Positions 22,138 through 34,089 of a DNA stretch of 64,000 nucleotides are shown one piece after another. The stretch is from Heterobilharzia americana (lineage: Eukaryota > Platyhelminthes > Trematoda > Strigeidida > Schistosomatidae): the NCBI GenBank assembly GCA_944470555.2, contig OX104127.1, forward strand, positions 53,372,934 to 53,436,933, given 5' to 3'. The notes under the pieces are model-generated. The model saw only the letters and a list, made by a program, of their open reading frames with translations, made no database searches and was not told the DNA's origin. A program made the position numbers and the translations under genes. How positions within the stretch are numbered: position 1 is the stretch's first letter; every line of letters starts with the position of its first letter.

Positions 22138-22554
22138 GAAACCAGTGTATAAAGTTGACTTTTGGTGTTACCTGACTTCTACAACGGTTTATAAACTTCA
22201 GATATCCCTTCCTGTAGGTGTTTTGGTCAATAATTTGATATATTCATCCATCGTATTTGCTGTACAGATACGATCCATCGTCATAAATAGCCATTTAATT
22301 AAACCTCGTTTGTATTGGATAAATCAAAACTGGGAAAGTTCAGTTATTGTCCTGTCCATGTAGGGTTCCTGTAGACTGACTGTTTTATTGAATCATCGTC
22401 TCTTCATCTCAAAAGTACGTCCAAGTATGGCAAGTGATTATTATTCGCCCTCTCACAAGTCAGTCTAACATGACTTTATACAGTATTGTCCGCAGGAGTT
22501 TATAAACTGTTGTAGAAGTCAAGTAACACCAAAGCCAACTTTATACACGGTTTC
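22138..22554. mobile_element. MITE with 58-bp terminal inverted repeats
   Basis: The first 58 or so bases (starting GAAACCAGTGTATAAAGTTG) are matched by the inverse of the last 58 (ending CACGGTTTC), with a handful of mismatches. TTA flanks both ends (22135-22137 and 22555-22557), so a 3-bp target duplication is likely, as in PIF/Harbinger elements. The 300-base centre has no transposase; the open frame at 22145-22363 is not conserved with anything recognised. Confidence 0.75.
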
Positions 22555-22999
22555 TTAATGAATATATATGTTTTCTTTTACTTTCATCCGGTATGTTGAT
22601 TGATAAATTATTAAATAGAAGTTCCATATGGGTTATCCATGTTTTCTGGGATTATCATTCTCGTGGGCTGCTACATGCCCTAGACGCTGGAATCATGTCA
22701 TTCTCAAAAAATAAGATTTTTGTGAAATAAAGAATCTTAACGGCAAGAAAATAAGTTTTCATCAAGCCTACATAATCACCTTTAGTCTGTTTACCAGTAA
22801 CATGCAGTAGACTTCAGTTTGAACTAGTTTTTTGCTGAGTAAATAATTACGAAGGATAAATTCTATGTCCTCTGAATATAGTTCACACTTTTAAAATAGT
22901 GGGGAATATTTGTAACTCAGGTGGATGGTCTTGGTTGTATTGTGTTCTCTGAGGAGCTGGGTTGTTTAATTGTGATTAAACAACCTCGTCGCACAATGC
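22555..22999. repeat. Unassigned intron sequence with foldback half copy
   Basis: From about 22888 to 22990 lies the left arm of the foldback family (GTAACTCAGGTGGATGG, TGTGTTCTCTGAGGAGC, GTTGTTTAATTGTGA) and a very short turn into the right arm. The stretch before it is not recognised. Confidence 0.6.
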
Positions 23000-23230
23000 T
23001 AGCAAACATAAGTGTTGGCTGAACAAAAATTATGGGTGTCCAGACTAAAACATGGCATTATTGCGTCAAGTCTTTAACTGTTGCTCTGAGGCGTATAGAG
23101 ATTTATAGACTTCCTAGTTAGGTTTCGCATGATAGCAGAAACCAGTGTTTGAAGACAGTAGGTTATATGGCTAAAAGTCGATGTCAGTGGTGCAAATATA
23201 TCCACAGATTGTACTCATCTTAATCGTTAA
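23000..23230 (+). mobile_element. Family 2 retrotransposon 3' fragment
   Basis: Starts in the AMLAEVG-type segment and covers the KTWHQCMKSL region and early 3' untranslated sequence. Decayed. Confidence 0.6.
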
Positions 23231-23234
23231 CAAT

Positions 23235-23870
23235 ATTGAGGTTAAGCGAAGGGTACTAGACAAGATAGACAAATCGATTCATGAGCTTGTGAACCTACAT
23301 CGGCTGATATAGTTTGGAAATGTGTTGAGTATGCCGATCCACCCCGTATTCTGACGTGCTATGGTAGGAAAAGTGGTATTAGGTTAGAAAAGTGTCCAGG
23401 GTGGCGAGACCAAAACGTGACACCAGCTGATGAAGTTTCTGACTGTCGTCCTGAATTGTGTAGGGAGGTGTGGACTATCTGACTGGAATTTCCGAAACGA
23501 CATAGCTGAAAATCGGTCACAGCGGTGCGGATGTATTCCTTGCCTGATGTCTTGTATAGCTTTAATATTTGCACTAACCTTTATCTTCAAATTATTTGTT
23601 CTCTCACACAATTTTACGTACCTTGATGTCACTCTTTTCTACTACTACTACTGTGAAGTTCGTCCACTTGAAGGGATGCACTTGTGTACAGAGTTCTTCG
23701 TTGATTCTGTCTTTCTACCATATTTATCTTCATGCTGAATTCAATATTTTCTTATTCCTCCTTATTATCTTATCACGACTTTCTATTGCTTTAAACTGTT
23801 TTCACAGTGCTTTCTCGCTTGATATGAGGTGTTGCACTTTGTACCATTATGTACAATAATACCTGATCTA
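23235..23870 (+). mobile_element. Family 2 retrotransposon 3' part
   Basis: A second copy begins immediately (AATATTGAGGTTAAGCGAAG = the ISNVEVRRRVLG-type segment) and runs to the 3' end near 23870 (GGTGTTGCACTTTGTACC). Confidence 0.65.
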
Positions 23871-24234
23871 GATCCCAACTCCATTAACTTAACGGTGACA
23901 TGCTTGGCATAAAAGCTGACAATCCTCGGCTTGATTCTGTGAAGAGTTGTGCATATTTACTGTATATGAGTTTTCTAAGGTTACTTGGAGAATGTCAGTA
24001 TTTTATCTACGATCAGTCAACTTTGTGTAACCTGTTCAGTTGAGTAGTTTGAATTTAATCAAGTCTAGTGTAGTGTGTAAGTTCGTATCAAATTTACCAC
24101 TTTTCAAGTTTTCTCCATCAGCTTTTGTTCCATATCTTCTTTAAATAGAGACGTGTAAAGGAGGCTATGGTCTATCTAACTGATAATATAAAGCCAACTT
24201 CCATCTTATCTCTAATATGAAATTCACTAAGGAC
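23871..24234. other. Unassigned intron sequence
   Basis: No gene or recognised repeat seen. Confidence 0.4.
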
Positions 24235-24660
24235 TTGATTTGTTTGATCACCGTTACCTTTGTAACATAAGCTGTGTGTCGTGGTATCATCACATGTTGA
24301 ATGCAGAAATCAGGTGTAGAGTTTTAGGAAGGAATGGATAGTCACTTGACAAGGTCATGAAACTTCATTAACTGAAGTGGCTGGTACATGTGTTACGCAT
24401 GCTTGATCAGTGTCTGCCTCGTCACGTAATGTTAGCCATTTTGGGGAATGCAGACTAGCTGGCTAGGATCCATGTAATAAGAGAAATCAGTGGTTGATAT
24501 TACTTAGAACTAATGCCAGTGGTGCAGGTGTATCTATACTCAATTCAGCGTTTCCTCACTTCCCCTCCCTCTCTTTCATTACTTTCTAAGGTTTTTGACC
24601 AACTTCTCTCTCTCTCATCTTACTGCTTTGTTACCTGATGTCCTGATGCTTGGTCTCAAG
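24235..24660 (+). mobile_element. Family 2 retrotransposon 3' part
   Basis: Covers the AEIRCRVLGRNG-type segment, the LHxLKWLxHVLRML segment and the pyrimidine-rich 3' untranslated region. Internally deleted. Confidence 0.65.
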
Positions 24661-25032
24661 TTGATATTGATTGATATAATGATCGAAGAATTTCATTATC
24701 TTAGTTTCTTCAGTTATTGAAGAGCTAGTGAACAACATAGCATCACTTTACTGTTGGTCTATGTGTGTATGTTAGACCACACCCAACTGTTTAGCGTAAT
24801 TAATTTGCTGTTCATCATCTGTAAACTATTTTTAGCTTGACTCATAAAAATTAATTTTCATCACAATTTTAATTGCTATCTTCTTATATAATTATAGGCA
24901 TAACAACAAAACCTTGGGATCACATTTTTCTCTCCTATGGTTTATGTCAATTAGTTCTCTCCGTAAAGCTGTAATAGATAATTACAACTGTAATTCGGTC
25001 AAATTTTACTTGTAAGGCGAATAATTTGTTTA

Positions 25033-25272
25033 CTTTTGAAATAGTGGAGAATATTTGTAGCTCAAGTGGATGGTCCTGGTTGTATTGTGTTCTTTGAGAA
25101 GATGGCATTGTTTAATCGTGAAGCTTTCGTCGTCTTGCTAGACGATATCATCAGCACTTCAGTACTTCAGTATTAACTTTAGTATGAAGTTAGTGCTGAG
25201 GATGTCGTCTAGAAAGACGATGAAAGCTTCACGATTAAACAACCCAGCTTAGAGAACACAATACAACCAAGA
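25033..25272. mobile_element. Foldback element, complete
   Basis: A 240-base near-palindrome. The left arm runs AATAGTGGAGAATATTTGTA ... GTTTAATCGTGAAGCTTTCG ... TCTTGCTAGACGATATC; the right arm is its inverse (GGATGTCGTCTAGAAAGACG, ATGAAAGCTTCACGATTAAA, CAACCCAGCTTAGAGAACAC). The turn is a short TACTTCAGTATTAACTT stretch. No coding capacity. Seven full or partial copies are in the window, so it is mobile or was. Confidence 0.8.
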
Positions 25273-25734
25273 ATTTGTTCACTGCCTAAGTAACTTCGAT
25301 TTACATGGTCTGTAATGTAATATAGTAAACCTAGTATGTGGTGTAATACAACAACTTGAGTTGTGTGTTTTTACTGTCGAAGAAAGTTTTAAGGCAGAAA
25401 TGGTTTGCATTTTGTCGAATCATTAAGCAAACCTAAGTGATTAAAATCATTAACATCACGATGCACTTCGACTAGCGTAATGGCATCTTTTTGTCAGAAA
25501 CTATTTTCTATGTTAGTAATGGTGGATATCATTATAGTGATAAGTGTACTCAAATTTGTAAACTGTAGCTTTTAACAGTGAGAATATCTCCTTTATTCCA
25601 CATTCAAATGGTGTGCATCATTAGGAAATAAAGAATAACATGTTTGAGCAGGATAATGAGTAGAGATGTTAACTTTATGTAAAGTGAAGTGAAGTGCAAA
25701 TAATACTTGATACATTATTTTATTTATCCAATTT
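25273..25734. other. Unassigned intron sequence
   Basis: No gene or recognised repeat seen. Confidence 0.4.
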
Positions 25735-25860
25735 ATAGTGGCCAGCAGGGGAATCTAGGACACACATTTCGTCCGATTTGGGGTTCGTCAGTTGCACGTA
25801 CCCACCTTCTAGTGGGTCATGTTGTCCTTATTAAGGCGTGAACCCAGGACAAAACATAAA
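25735..25860 (-). repeat. S-alpha-like hammerhead SINE (family A), weakened ribozyme
   Basis: The ribozyme region (25751-25798, minus strand) keeps CTGACGA and GAAA, but the base of stem II is mismatched (A opposite C) and stem I is mostly unpaired. Confidence 0.65.
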
Positions 25861-26162
25861 AACGCTTATCATTACTGTCCAAGAAGCTTGTTTGGCGCAT
25901 ATAGAACACTGATGCTGACATGGCTTGATAGCGAAGTGATTTCGTCTACCTGATGCCTGATGACTCTCTTGGAGAGTGCACAATATCCATTCAGAAATTC
26001 ATGTTTACTCCACAGATTATAAGGATAAATCGTAGACTGAAGTTGAAAGCTCTACGCATGAAAAGGCAAGCTTAGATAACAGTAAAACTGGTGGAATACA
26101 AGTATTCGTAAATCAATTTACGAAAATCCACTATTATATACTTACAGATATTTTTCTAATCT

Positions 26163-26432
26163 CCTTGGTGGCTTGCATTGGAATCCAGGATGCGTGTCTC
26201 TTCCTATTTGGGATTCTCCAGAGGGATTTACCCGCACCCCAGTAAGTGATTTTGCCTTCTCCGGGACTCGAGCCCCATTCCCATCACTTCAAACGCCAAG
26301 GCGTTACCTACCAGACCACTACGGCACAAGTCTTAATGGGAGCAACATGATCCACTGGGGTGCAGGTACACTTAGCTGACAAGTTCGAACAGGACGAAAC
26401 GCACATCCTCGATTTCACTTTTAACCACTATC
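26163..26432. repeat. S-alpha-like SINE (family A), inverted composite, dead
   Basis: A minus-strand copy (26163-26330, with tRNA-like head and ribozyme core mutated to CTGGAGA and GAGA) runs directly into a plus-strand 3' half (26331-26432, core CTGACAA with G8 lost, GAAA intact). It is a decayed version of the arrangement at 10133-10640. Confidence 0.7.
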
Positions 26433-26445
26433 CATTGTTTATTAT

Positions 26446-28637
26446 TTTTTAATTATTTGTCCCTTGGGTTCCTTTTGGAACATAGGGCTTCAGTAGCACG
26501 TCTCCAATGTGCTCTGTTCTCTGCAGTCTTTTGAAACTGGCTACACCTCTGCCGACAAGCTTTCATCTCATCCTCACATAATCTCCCCCATGTCACCCTC
26601 TCCTCGGACGCCCAACTCGTCGTTTTCCATTTGGATTCCACTCGAGGGCCTGACCTGGAGCGTGATGTCCCCAAATGGTCTTCTCAGTGTACACCCAATC
26701 CATCTCTCCCCTTTCTTCTGCATATTTTTTGGTCGATATTTTCTTAGTTGGTTCGTTGCCAACCAGAGATCTTCGTTGCTTGTTCTTATTATTCTGGCCA
26801 TCTGATCTGGTCTTGAGTATAGAGTGAGCGTAGGCGGCAGCTGTTGATGAATTTCTGTAGTTTCCTGAGAATGCTTTTCGTGACGCGTCAAATTTCTCAA
26901 CCATGAAGAAGCATTGACTTGACTTTAGTGTTGGAAATCCGAGTCTTTTTCATCCTTTATACCGAGTGGAGTGCAGAAGATCTCCACACTGACTTCAGGT
27001 TAATGGATGCCTGTGTTGCCGTCTTTTCGATCCTGGCTTTGACACTGTCATCTGTGCCTGTGCCGCCTGTAGTTGAGGTGATACTGCCTAGGTATGTGTA
27101 GTTGAAAGAGACTACTTCCTTTAAATTTCTCCTGTTGATGGTGCTTGTTGTTGTAGTTAGTTGAGTATCTTCATCACCTCTGTCTTCTCTACATTCACCT
27201 GAAGTCCCATCTTCGCTGCCCTGCCTTGCCTCTTCTGTCAACTTGTTGGTTTTTGCCTGTATATTTTCGACTTTGTGAGACATTCGACATAAATCATCAT
27301 CTCTGGCTAAGTCTAAATCTTCTAGGGTCTTTCCACCGGTCAAGCAGCGTATACGCACCCCTCTTCTTGCTCCTCACAGCTTGTTGCATGGTGCAGTCCA
27401 GTTGAGTCGACCACAATCAGGAAGATGATCAGTGATAGTAGTTGGCAGCCTTGTTTTACTCTTGTCTTCATTTCAAAGGTGTCACTGAGCTTTCCATGGT
27501 GAATCACTTCGCATGTAGCCTGACTGTATAGAATATAGCTGCTGTTTAATGAGGTTGATAAAGATTTGTGGCACTAAAAGCGTAGTGTTGAAGCAGCATC
27601 TGCCTACCAAATTACTTGTCAGTGGATGCTGTCGAATGCCTTTTCAAAATCGATGAAGTTGAGGTAGAGAGTTGACTGCCATTCTATACTTTGTTTTATG
27701 TCCATCTGGTAAAATCCATGTCGCTTTGTGAATGTCCTCGTGTTTGTACACACTGCCTTCAATCACCAAATCGTTGAATGCGCAGAAATCTGCAAACAGT
27801 TCATCATTCTCATTCATCAGTTTATCGAGAGCTTCTCGACCCATGATGAGTTCTCTTCCTATATTGTCCGCTCCCAGTTTGGCGTTCATGTCACCCCACT
27901 CATTAGAATTTTGATGTAGCCAACTGGAGTCTTGTCCAGAACTGATTGCAGTTGTTTGTAAAATTCCCCCTTCTTCTCTTCATCTGCATTATTTGTAGGT
28001 GCGTAGCGTAGCATAGCATTGTATGATTGTGATTTTCCTTCATTTTGAGTTGAATCTTGTTGCCATGATCCTGATGGTGGAGGAGATTGGTTCCCACTGC
28101 ATGAGACCCTTCGATGGTCTTCAAGGGGACATCATGATAGCCACTCGAAAGCTCAGTGTGCTCGTTGTTGTCATCTGGGTGACAATATTGGAGTAGATTA
28201 TTGATTCCTCTCCAGTTGACAGTGTGGAGGGTCCACTTCCATTCCATCTACAGATTCCTCGCAGATTCCAAGCACTTTCATGACATACCTCCTCATCTCT
28301 TTTGAAATCTGGGCAGCCTTGCCAACCAGCTTCGTACATGGTGTGGACATTCCATTTCCCCATGTTTACTTTTGCTTTCATCGAGAGAGAGAGGGAGAGA
28401 AGACACATTGGCCAATTGACTTCCCGAAGACTCACCAACCGGCGTCATTTCTTGTCTCCGATTCCAGCAAGGAATAAGTTTATTTTCATGTTTAATATTT
28501 TCTCTGTACTTTGAAGTTTCTTTAGGGATTGGACTGGTTTTCCGGGGTATTGTCGCTAGCCCTATCCCCAACCTTCTCTGTTTATCCGGGCCTAGTGCTG
28601 GCTGGTAACTAGTGAACTAGTTAACCAGGCGAGGTAC
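26446..28637 (-). mobile_element. RTE-type retrotransposon, copy C, internal deletion
   Basis: From right to left: 5' leader (28560-28637); endonuclease start (KAKVNMGKWNVHTMYEAGW, 28320-28380 region); endonuclease core with MNAKLGADNIGRELIMGREA and WILPDG. A deletion near 27690 then joins it to the RT at LYLNFIDFEKAFDS. Then LEDLDLARDDDL, YLGSITSTTGG, the tail WNPNGKRRVGRPR and KRNPRDK, and the ATT-repeat end near 26446. Domain order and tail match the RTE clade. Frameshifted, inactive. Confidence 0.9.
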
Positions 28638-29401
28638 TATCCATCGTTACTTTGAAGTAAATATCGTTTACAGTAATTTTGCATGTTATAGGTGATAGAG
28701 AATTATTAGGTTAGGGTAACCAACTTACCACCTAGATCAGAGATGGATAACCTGCTTTTCCTGACAACCCTGTTGCTGAACAAAGTTGTTTAGCATACAG
28801 AGATACATCCAGTTATTCAAATTTCACCGCATGACATCTTATTTAAGAAACTGTTAGCTTCCTGGTGACAAGGACTCCAAACATGGCTCAAAATCAACCA
28901 TTTCAATGCAGACTGACTTACAATTTATCTTCCCTTTTCCGTTGAACATCTTATTGTTCTATACTTATTTCATTCTCCTTATTTATCTCGATGCGTTTTA
29001 CAGCGTTGTTGGTTTATACTGTCTGTATTATTATGAACTGTGATAGTTTGACCGAAGTGACTTCTGTGCAAACATTTGCTTTCAAGATAAGATTTGGGAC
29101 TCCATGGTTGCCGGTATTACCACTATACTGATAGCTAGTGGTGATTGTTTGTTTCCTAAAAGTTAGTGGTCGAAGCAGCATGATATATTTTGGTGGATAA
29201 TGTAATCTCTCGACATATAATACTTGTCTACTGTACAAGATGTGATGATGTCTATGCATTATTGTTAGTTTCCTTCCTTGCTGTCGAATGAGTTTCTTCG
29301 TCTTTCTTCCTTTAATCTAAGCGCAGAAGTATCTGGTTTAGGTTCAGTACTACTTAAATTAGATTTTATCCGTAAAGATTAGAATTGAAGGGAACTTATC
29401 A
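28638..29401. other. Unassigned intron sequence
   Basis: Lies between two RTE copies. The minus-strand frame at 29014-29259 has no motif. Confidence 0.45.
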
Positions 29402-30025
29402 TTATTATTATTATTTGTCCCTTGGGTTCCTAATGGAACATAGGGCTTCACTGGCACGTCTCCAATGCGCTCTGTTCTCTGAAATCTTTTGAACCTGGCT
29501 CAACGACATCCCAGAAGCTCTCATTTCCTCCTCGCACAATCTCCTCCATGTCACCCTCGGACGTCCAACTCGTCGCTTCCCATCGGGGTTCCACTCGAGG
29601 TCCTGGCTTGACGCGTGATGTCCCCAGTCGACCTTCTCAGTGTATGCCCAATCCATCTCTCCCCTTCCTTCTGCATATTTGTTGAGCGATAGGTCCTTGG
29701 TTGCTTCGTTGCCGGCCAGCCGGAGTTCCTTGTTGCTCATTCTTGTTATTTTGGCCATCTGATCTGCAGTAACGAGCCAGCGTAGGCGGCTGTTGATGAA
29801 TGTCTGTAATGTGTCGGAAATGCCTTTCTTAACTCGCCAAGTCTCTGAGCCATACAGAAGCACTGACTTGACGTTGGTGTTGAAAATCTGGATATTGTTC
29901 ACACTTTATACTGAATGGAGTGCAGTAGATCTCCACACTGGTTTCAGATTAATGAATGCCTGTCTTGCTGTCTTTCCGATCCTGACTTTGACGTCCTCGT
30001 CTGTGTCGCCTGTAGTTGAAACAGT
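29402..30025 (-). mobile_element. RTE-type retrotransposon, copy D, 3' fragment
   Basis: A 163-codon minus frame (29411-29902) is the best preserved RTE tail in the window: VKSVLLYGSETWRVKKGISD, LRWLVTADQMAKITRMSNKE, EMDWAYTEKVDWGHHASSQD, WNPDGKRRVGRPRVTWRRLC, then CSIRNPRDK. The (ATT)4-5 end is on the left at 29400-29414. It is 5'-truncated at about 30025, as is usual for target-primed insertion. Confidence 0.9.
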
Positions 30026-30249
30026 GCTCACTAACTATATACAGGTTTGTATGCGATCTCTTGACATATTGTCTGACGTATGACTGCAATATACAGCCTA
30101 ATAAAGCAAAGTCAATTGAGAGGATTTTAACAAGCACCCCAATGGTTTAGCTCTAATTGTTTACATAGTTAAACTATAGTTCTAATAAACTTTTTCGGAG
30201 TTATTGTTTCAACAGTGGATCTGAATATTCCTTTTAAATAGTATATTTA

Positions 30250-30480
30250 TGGTAGCATTCATCATGGACTGAGATCATTTGGAGAACCATTGAAAACATG
30301 GAAGCACTGGACAGCAGTTTCGTCCTAGTATAGGATTTCTCAGCAGTATGCACCCATAACGCGGCTACGGATCGAACTCAAAAACTTTAGGTTTCATGAC
30401 AAACACGTTAACCACTCATTCGATGGGTTGGAGTTCAGTGGTTCGCAGTTTCCTACTTCTATCATTTCGCGATATAGTGT
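30250..30480 (-). repeat. Hammerhead SINE, family B, dead ribozyme
   Basis: Full-length copy with the tRNA-like head at the right. Stems I, II and III and GAAA are nearly perfect, but the core reads CTGAGAA: the catalytic G8 is A. Confidence 0.75.
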
Positions 30481-30614
30481 GACCGCCACCAAACTTCTTC
30501 AGATGGCATCATCTTAGCTTCTGACTAGTTGATGTCACAGGCCACGGCTTTTGATTAGAACTTTGCGATATCCATCTCAAAGCATGTCACCAATAAGCAC
30601 TATATATAGTAATG

Positions 30615-30693
30615 TATAAGTTCGATCGCTAGCCGGGTTGTAGGTACGTACTGCTGAGGAGTCTCCCACTAGGTCGAAGTAGCTGTCACAGAT

Positions 30694-30753
<60 letters not shown>
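30615..30753 (+). repeat. Hammerhead SINE family B remnant plus (TA)n
   Basis: The head ATCGCTAGCCGGGTTGTAGG and a ribozyme with core CTGAGGA are present, but the stem II loop is rearranged and GAAA reads GAAG. The element is cut by a (TA)n run (30698-30753). It ends 93 bases before exon 5. Confidence 0.7.
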
Positions 30754-30756
<3 letters not shown>

Positions 30757-30846
30757 TTAAATTGGAGTTAACTAAAAGTTTTTTCATACTTTTTATTTAA
30801 AAGAAACTGAGCTCTTTATCGAATGTATAATGTATTTTCTGTGTAG

Positions 30847-30999
30847 AAGATTCCATATCAGCCGGAAAAGTGTTGTAAATACTGGTCGAGATCTATGTCT
30901 ACCTCAGAGGCTAACAATCCACTCAGTGATAGCTTAATGCAAGAACAAGTAGCAAAAATGGTAATGCACTTACAAGACAGTGATTTACATACACAACAA
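30847..30999 (+). CDS. Host gene, coding exon 5
   Basis: A 51-codon exon lies between the acceptor TTTTCTGTGTAG and the donor GTGAGT at 31000, in phase 0 on both sides, so it could be skipped without a frameshift. It has a Cys/Tyr/Trp patch (KCCKYWSR) followed by a helical stretch ending MVMHLQDSDLHTQQ. A second AG 15 bases downstream would remove only KIPYQ and keep the frame. It sits 93 bases after a (TA)n run that follows a degenerate hammerhead SINE. Confidence 0.75.
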
Positions 31000-31261
31000 G
31001 TGAGTAGTGATTTCTTTTCTTTCATAATTTTATGATAGTCTTTATTCACTTGTTATGCATTGACATTAACCCCATCTTTCAACCAATAAGAAACACAGAA
31101 AACGGCGAGAAGATCAGAATTCACGTCAACAGGTCAACTAATCGAAATAAACATGGAGATAACGACTAGATCTTGGCAGAAAAAACCGATCGCACTCAAG
31201 GCCATCATGATTAGTTATTAGGCCACTTGTAGAGAAAACCACGTAGCTCACTTCTTCCTTT

Positions 31262-31385
31262 TGAAGTTTGTACTGATGATGTCTAGATTGACAATGAGAA
31301 AGCGTCACGACTAAACCATCCAGCTCAGAGAACACAACACCATCAAAATTATCCTTTTAAGCTACAAATATTCTTCATCATTTGT
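31262..31385. repeat. Foldback element, diverged half copy
   Basis: Has TGAAGTTTGTACTGATGATG, AAGCGTCACGACTAAACCAT, CCAGCTCAGAGAACACAACA and the AAGCTACAAATATTCTTC end. Older than the 25033 and 55605 copies. Confidence 0.65.
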
Positions 31386-32909
31386 TATGCATAATCAGCT
31401 TACAGTGAATGTTTCGCTCACTTCTAGTACGGTTTCCACTAGTGTAACCGATTAACACATTCTTTGGATCATTTTACAGTGTGACCACCAAGCTAGGCGA
31501 CTCACCATTGCTATGCATCCGGAATAGATGTTAGCTGGATAGAGGTGATTGGCAAGAAGCCCTGTTTGACCTTGGTGTTGTGCTTGTCAATGCTCATCAG
31601 CTGGACGTGTCTACAACCTTGACAGAACTGATGTCCCGTCTGAAACTCGTTTTTGGACTCGAGTATCAGTACTTAGTTGGAGAAACGCCGACAAGCACAA
31701 AACCTAGCTCTCCATGGCTTCCTACAGATAGTCTTCAATCAACTAGCACATTGTATTCATTTTTTGTTTGATCCATCCTTTAGTTATGATTGAAGGTAAT
31801 CGATTTTGTTTTTTTTGGCATAGAAACGATCTCATATGAGTATTTAAGTTCTCCTTAGGTAAATGAATGTAGTAGAATGTTATTCATGCATATGTCGCAG
31901 TTAACTAGTAAATGTATTTCGATTCGTAAAAAAAAACATATTCTCATGAGGATATACTGAACACTTGCTGTGTTATATATGTCAGCATGAATGAATGCAT
32001 AGCACAATGATAGAATATTATTAGAATTCAGAAAAATTCATTGTATGGTATGTGCACTTTTACTACAAGATACCGAAATTCTTTGTAATTACCTACTGCA
32101 AGACAAAATCGACAACAAACATTCAGAATGCTATGTAAACAGTTGAATCTAGTCACAAAAATGTACTCACCATTGAGCTACACCTTTATTGTACGCAGAC
32201 TAATGATACTACCTACTGTCTGAGGCTGCTCAAACTTTGATAGATGGAGTGAAGTTTGAACCCGTGACTTACTGTCTCGCCTGGGAATTGAACTTAAGTC
32301 AGGGTACTTTTTTTCTTGAAGGTCCAGAAAAACTGTATGAAATAAAATTGTTTGTCCTTAGTATCTATATATCCAACTATAGGAATATTTTTCTATTAAG
32401 CTTTGCTTTAAAGTATGTAGTGGTTGAATTTTGAAGAGAACTATGAACTTACAGTAGAATTTCATTTTTGAGTTCTTCAGCTTACTGACTTGGTAATCTA
32501 CTGATTAATATGAAAACTTTTAGTCAACGAGATTGTCTTTGAATATCGTATAAAAACAGAAGCGGGAGGATTATACAATTTTTCATAACTCAACCCATCT
32601 ATACAGACTTATTGAAGTTTATTTTCGTATATGGTGAACAGATAATATAACTAAAATTGCAAATGACTACTACCTTCAACTGTGGCTCTCATATGCGGTG
32701 AAAATAGTCAACGAAATCCGCTTAAGTAATCTGTGTATGGTGTAGTGTACAGTCAAAACTACAGCTGACTCCTCAAACGAGCACATTAGTCAAATGACTG
32801 TGAGTGGTCCATATGCAAAATTAATCAGAGAAATAAAGACAACCGATCACAATGACAGTCACAGTTCTATAAAAAGGCAAATAGTCATAAATGATTAGGA
32901 TTCAACAAA
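31386..32909. other. Unassigned intron sequence
   Basis: Includes a faint family D SINE trace around 31660-31745 (AGAAACGCCGACAAGCACAA to TTCAATCAACTAGCA). From about 32819 it resembles 45190-45340, an unnamed repeat. No exon found. Confidence 0.45.
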
Positions 32910-32921
32910 TGCAGATGAAAG

Positions 32922-33060
32922 GTGACTTTAAAGACCACCCTAGCAACTGCTGAAATCACCAATTAGGTTTCGGTATATCGTCCATGAATTTAGTTTTTCA
33001 TACAATAGAGAAAAGTAATCGGTTATCTCTGTATTTTCTGAGGTGGCCTTTTAAAGTCAA
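32922..33060. mobile_element. Small MITE 1, about 45-bp terminal inverted repeats
   Basis: Starts GTGACTTTAAAGACCACCCT and ends with its approximate inverse AGGTGGCCTTTTAAAGTCA. TGCAGATGAA (32910-32919) and TGCAGATAAA (33062-33071) flank it. A related repeat at 45280-45305 has this site only once (TGCGGATAAAG), so it shows the uninserted state. The target duplication is thus about 8-10 bp. Confidence 0.8.
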
Positions 33061-33304
33061 GTGCAGATAAAGTGTTAATCAATGAAATAGAGTAGATGGT
33101 TAAATTAGCTTACGGCTTTACAAATACAACTTTTTGAGATGTGAGGATCGACAAAAAGGTGGACAAGAATAATAAATACAATGCAGCATAAAATATATTA
33201 TTGCTTATTAGGTTTCTCTGGTACTCTTTTATCATCCGGACCGACTTTTGATTGTACTTCATTTAATCCAATGCATTCTTTTACTTATTTACTGTGGAAA
33301 TAGA

Positions 33305-33442
33305 GTGACTTTAAAGGTCACCCTACCAAAGACTGAAACAGCCAATTAAATTTCTTAATTTCATATGAAAAGGCAGGTTTTCATAAAATCAAGAAATCGT
33401 ATTGGTTATAATAGTTGTTGTTAGGGTGGCCTTTAAAATTAC
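33305..33442. mobile_element. Small MITE 2, same family
   Basis: Starts GTGACTTTAAAGGTCACCCT and ends with the inverse TAGGGTGGCCTTTAAAATTAC. Same length as MITE 1; diverged interior. Confidence 0.75.
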
Positions 33443-33591
33443 TTGCAACTGTTGAAATCACCAATGAGATTTCAGTATTTCCCCTAGGATGATACTTTTT
33501 CATCAAATAGAGAAACGTTATCTTTAAGGTCATTCAATGCCGAAATCTGATTGGTTATTTCAGCATTTCCTAAGATGATCATCAAAGTTAC
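33443..33591. mobile_element. Small MITE 3, same family, abutting MITE 2
   Basis: The left end lacks the first bases (starts TTGCAACTGTTGAAATCACC). The right end is complete: TGATTGGTTATTTCAGCATT then ATCAAAGTTAC. It shares its left boundary with the right end of MITE 2. Confidence 0.7.
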
Positions 33592-34089
33592 TTTTTTCTA
33601 GTAATTTAAATCTTTCCAACAAATCATAACCCGTTGTCACAGGTGAACTAGTGATAAGTCATTGTCTTAGGCTCAAAAGGTCCTCCTGAAAAGTATGCTT
33701 CAGAATTCACATACACATAACTTCATACACTTGAGAATCCTACTTTTTTCAGTATTTTTCACTTTCGTAATTTCAGCAGTATATCTTGTTTTATATGTCT
33801 AAGATTTCCTAAAAAACTATTTATGAAATTTTCAATATCTACTGACTTTATGCACGATTGTCATCATATTTCTGATAACGTTTGAACGGAAACGTAAAGT
33901 TTGATCTTTCCTTTTTTGGTTAAGTAATTTTAAGGGGATAATTTATCTGAAAATACCTTTTATCTAAAACTCGTGCCTTTTGTAGCATCCTTAGTCACAT
34001 ATGATGTAGGTACAAAGTTGACAGCTTACACTACTATGTCTAAATTGGAATAAAATAGATTATCCAGTGTTCTTTTGCGTTCACTTTGA
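33592..34089. other. Unassigned AT-rich intron sequence
   Basis: No gene or recognised repeat seen. Confidence 0.4.
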
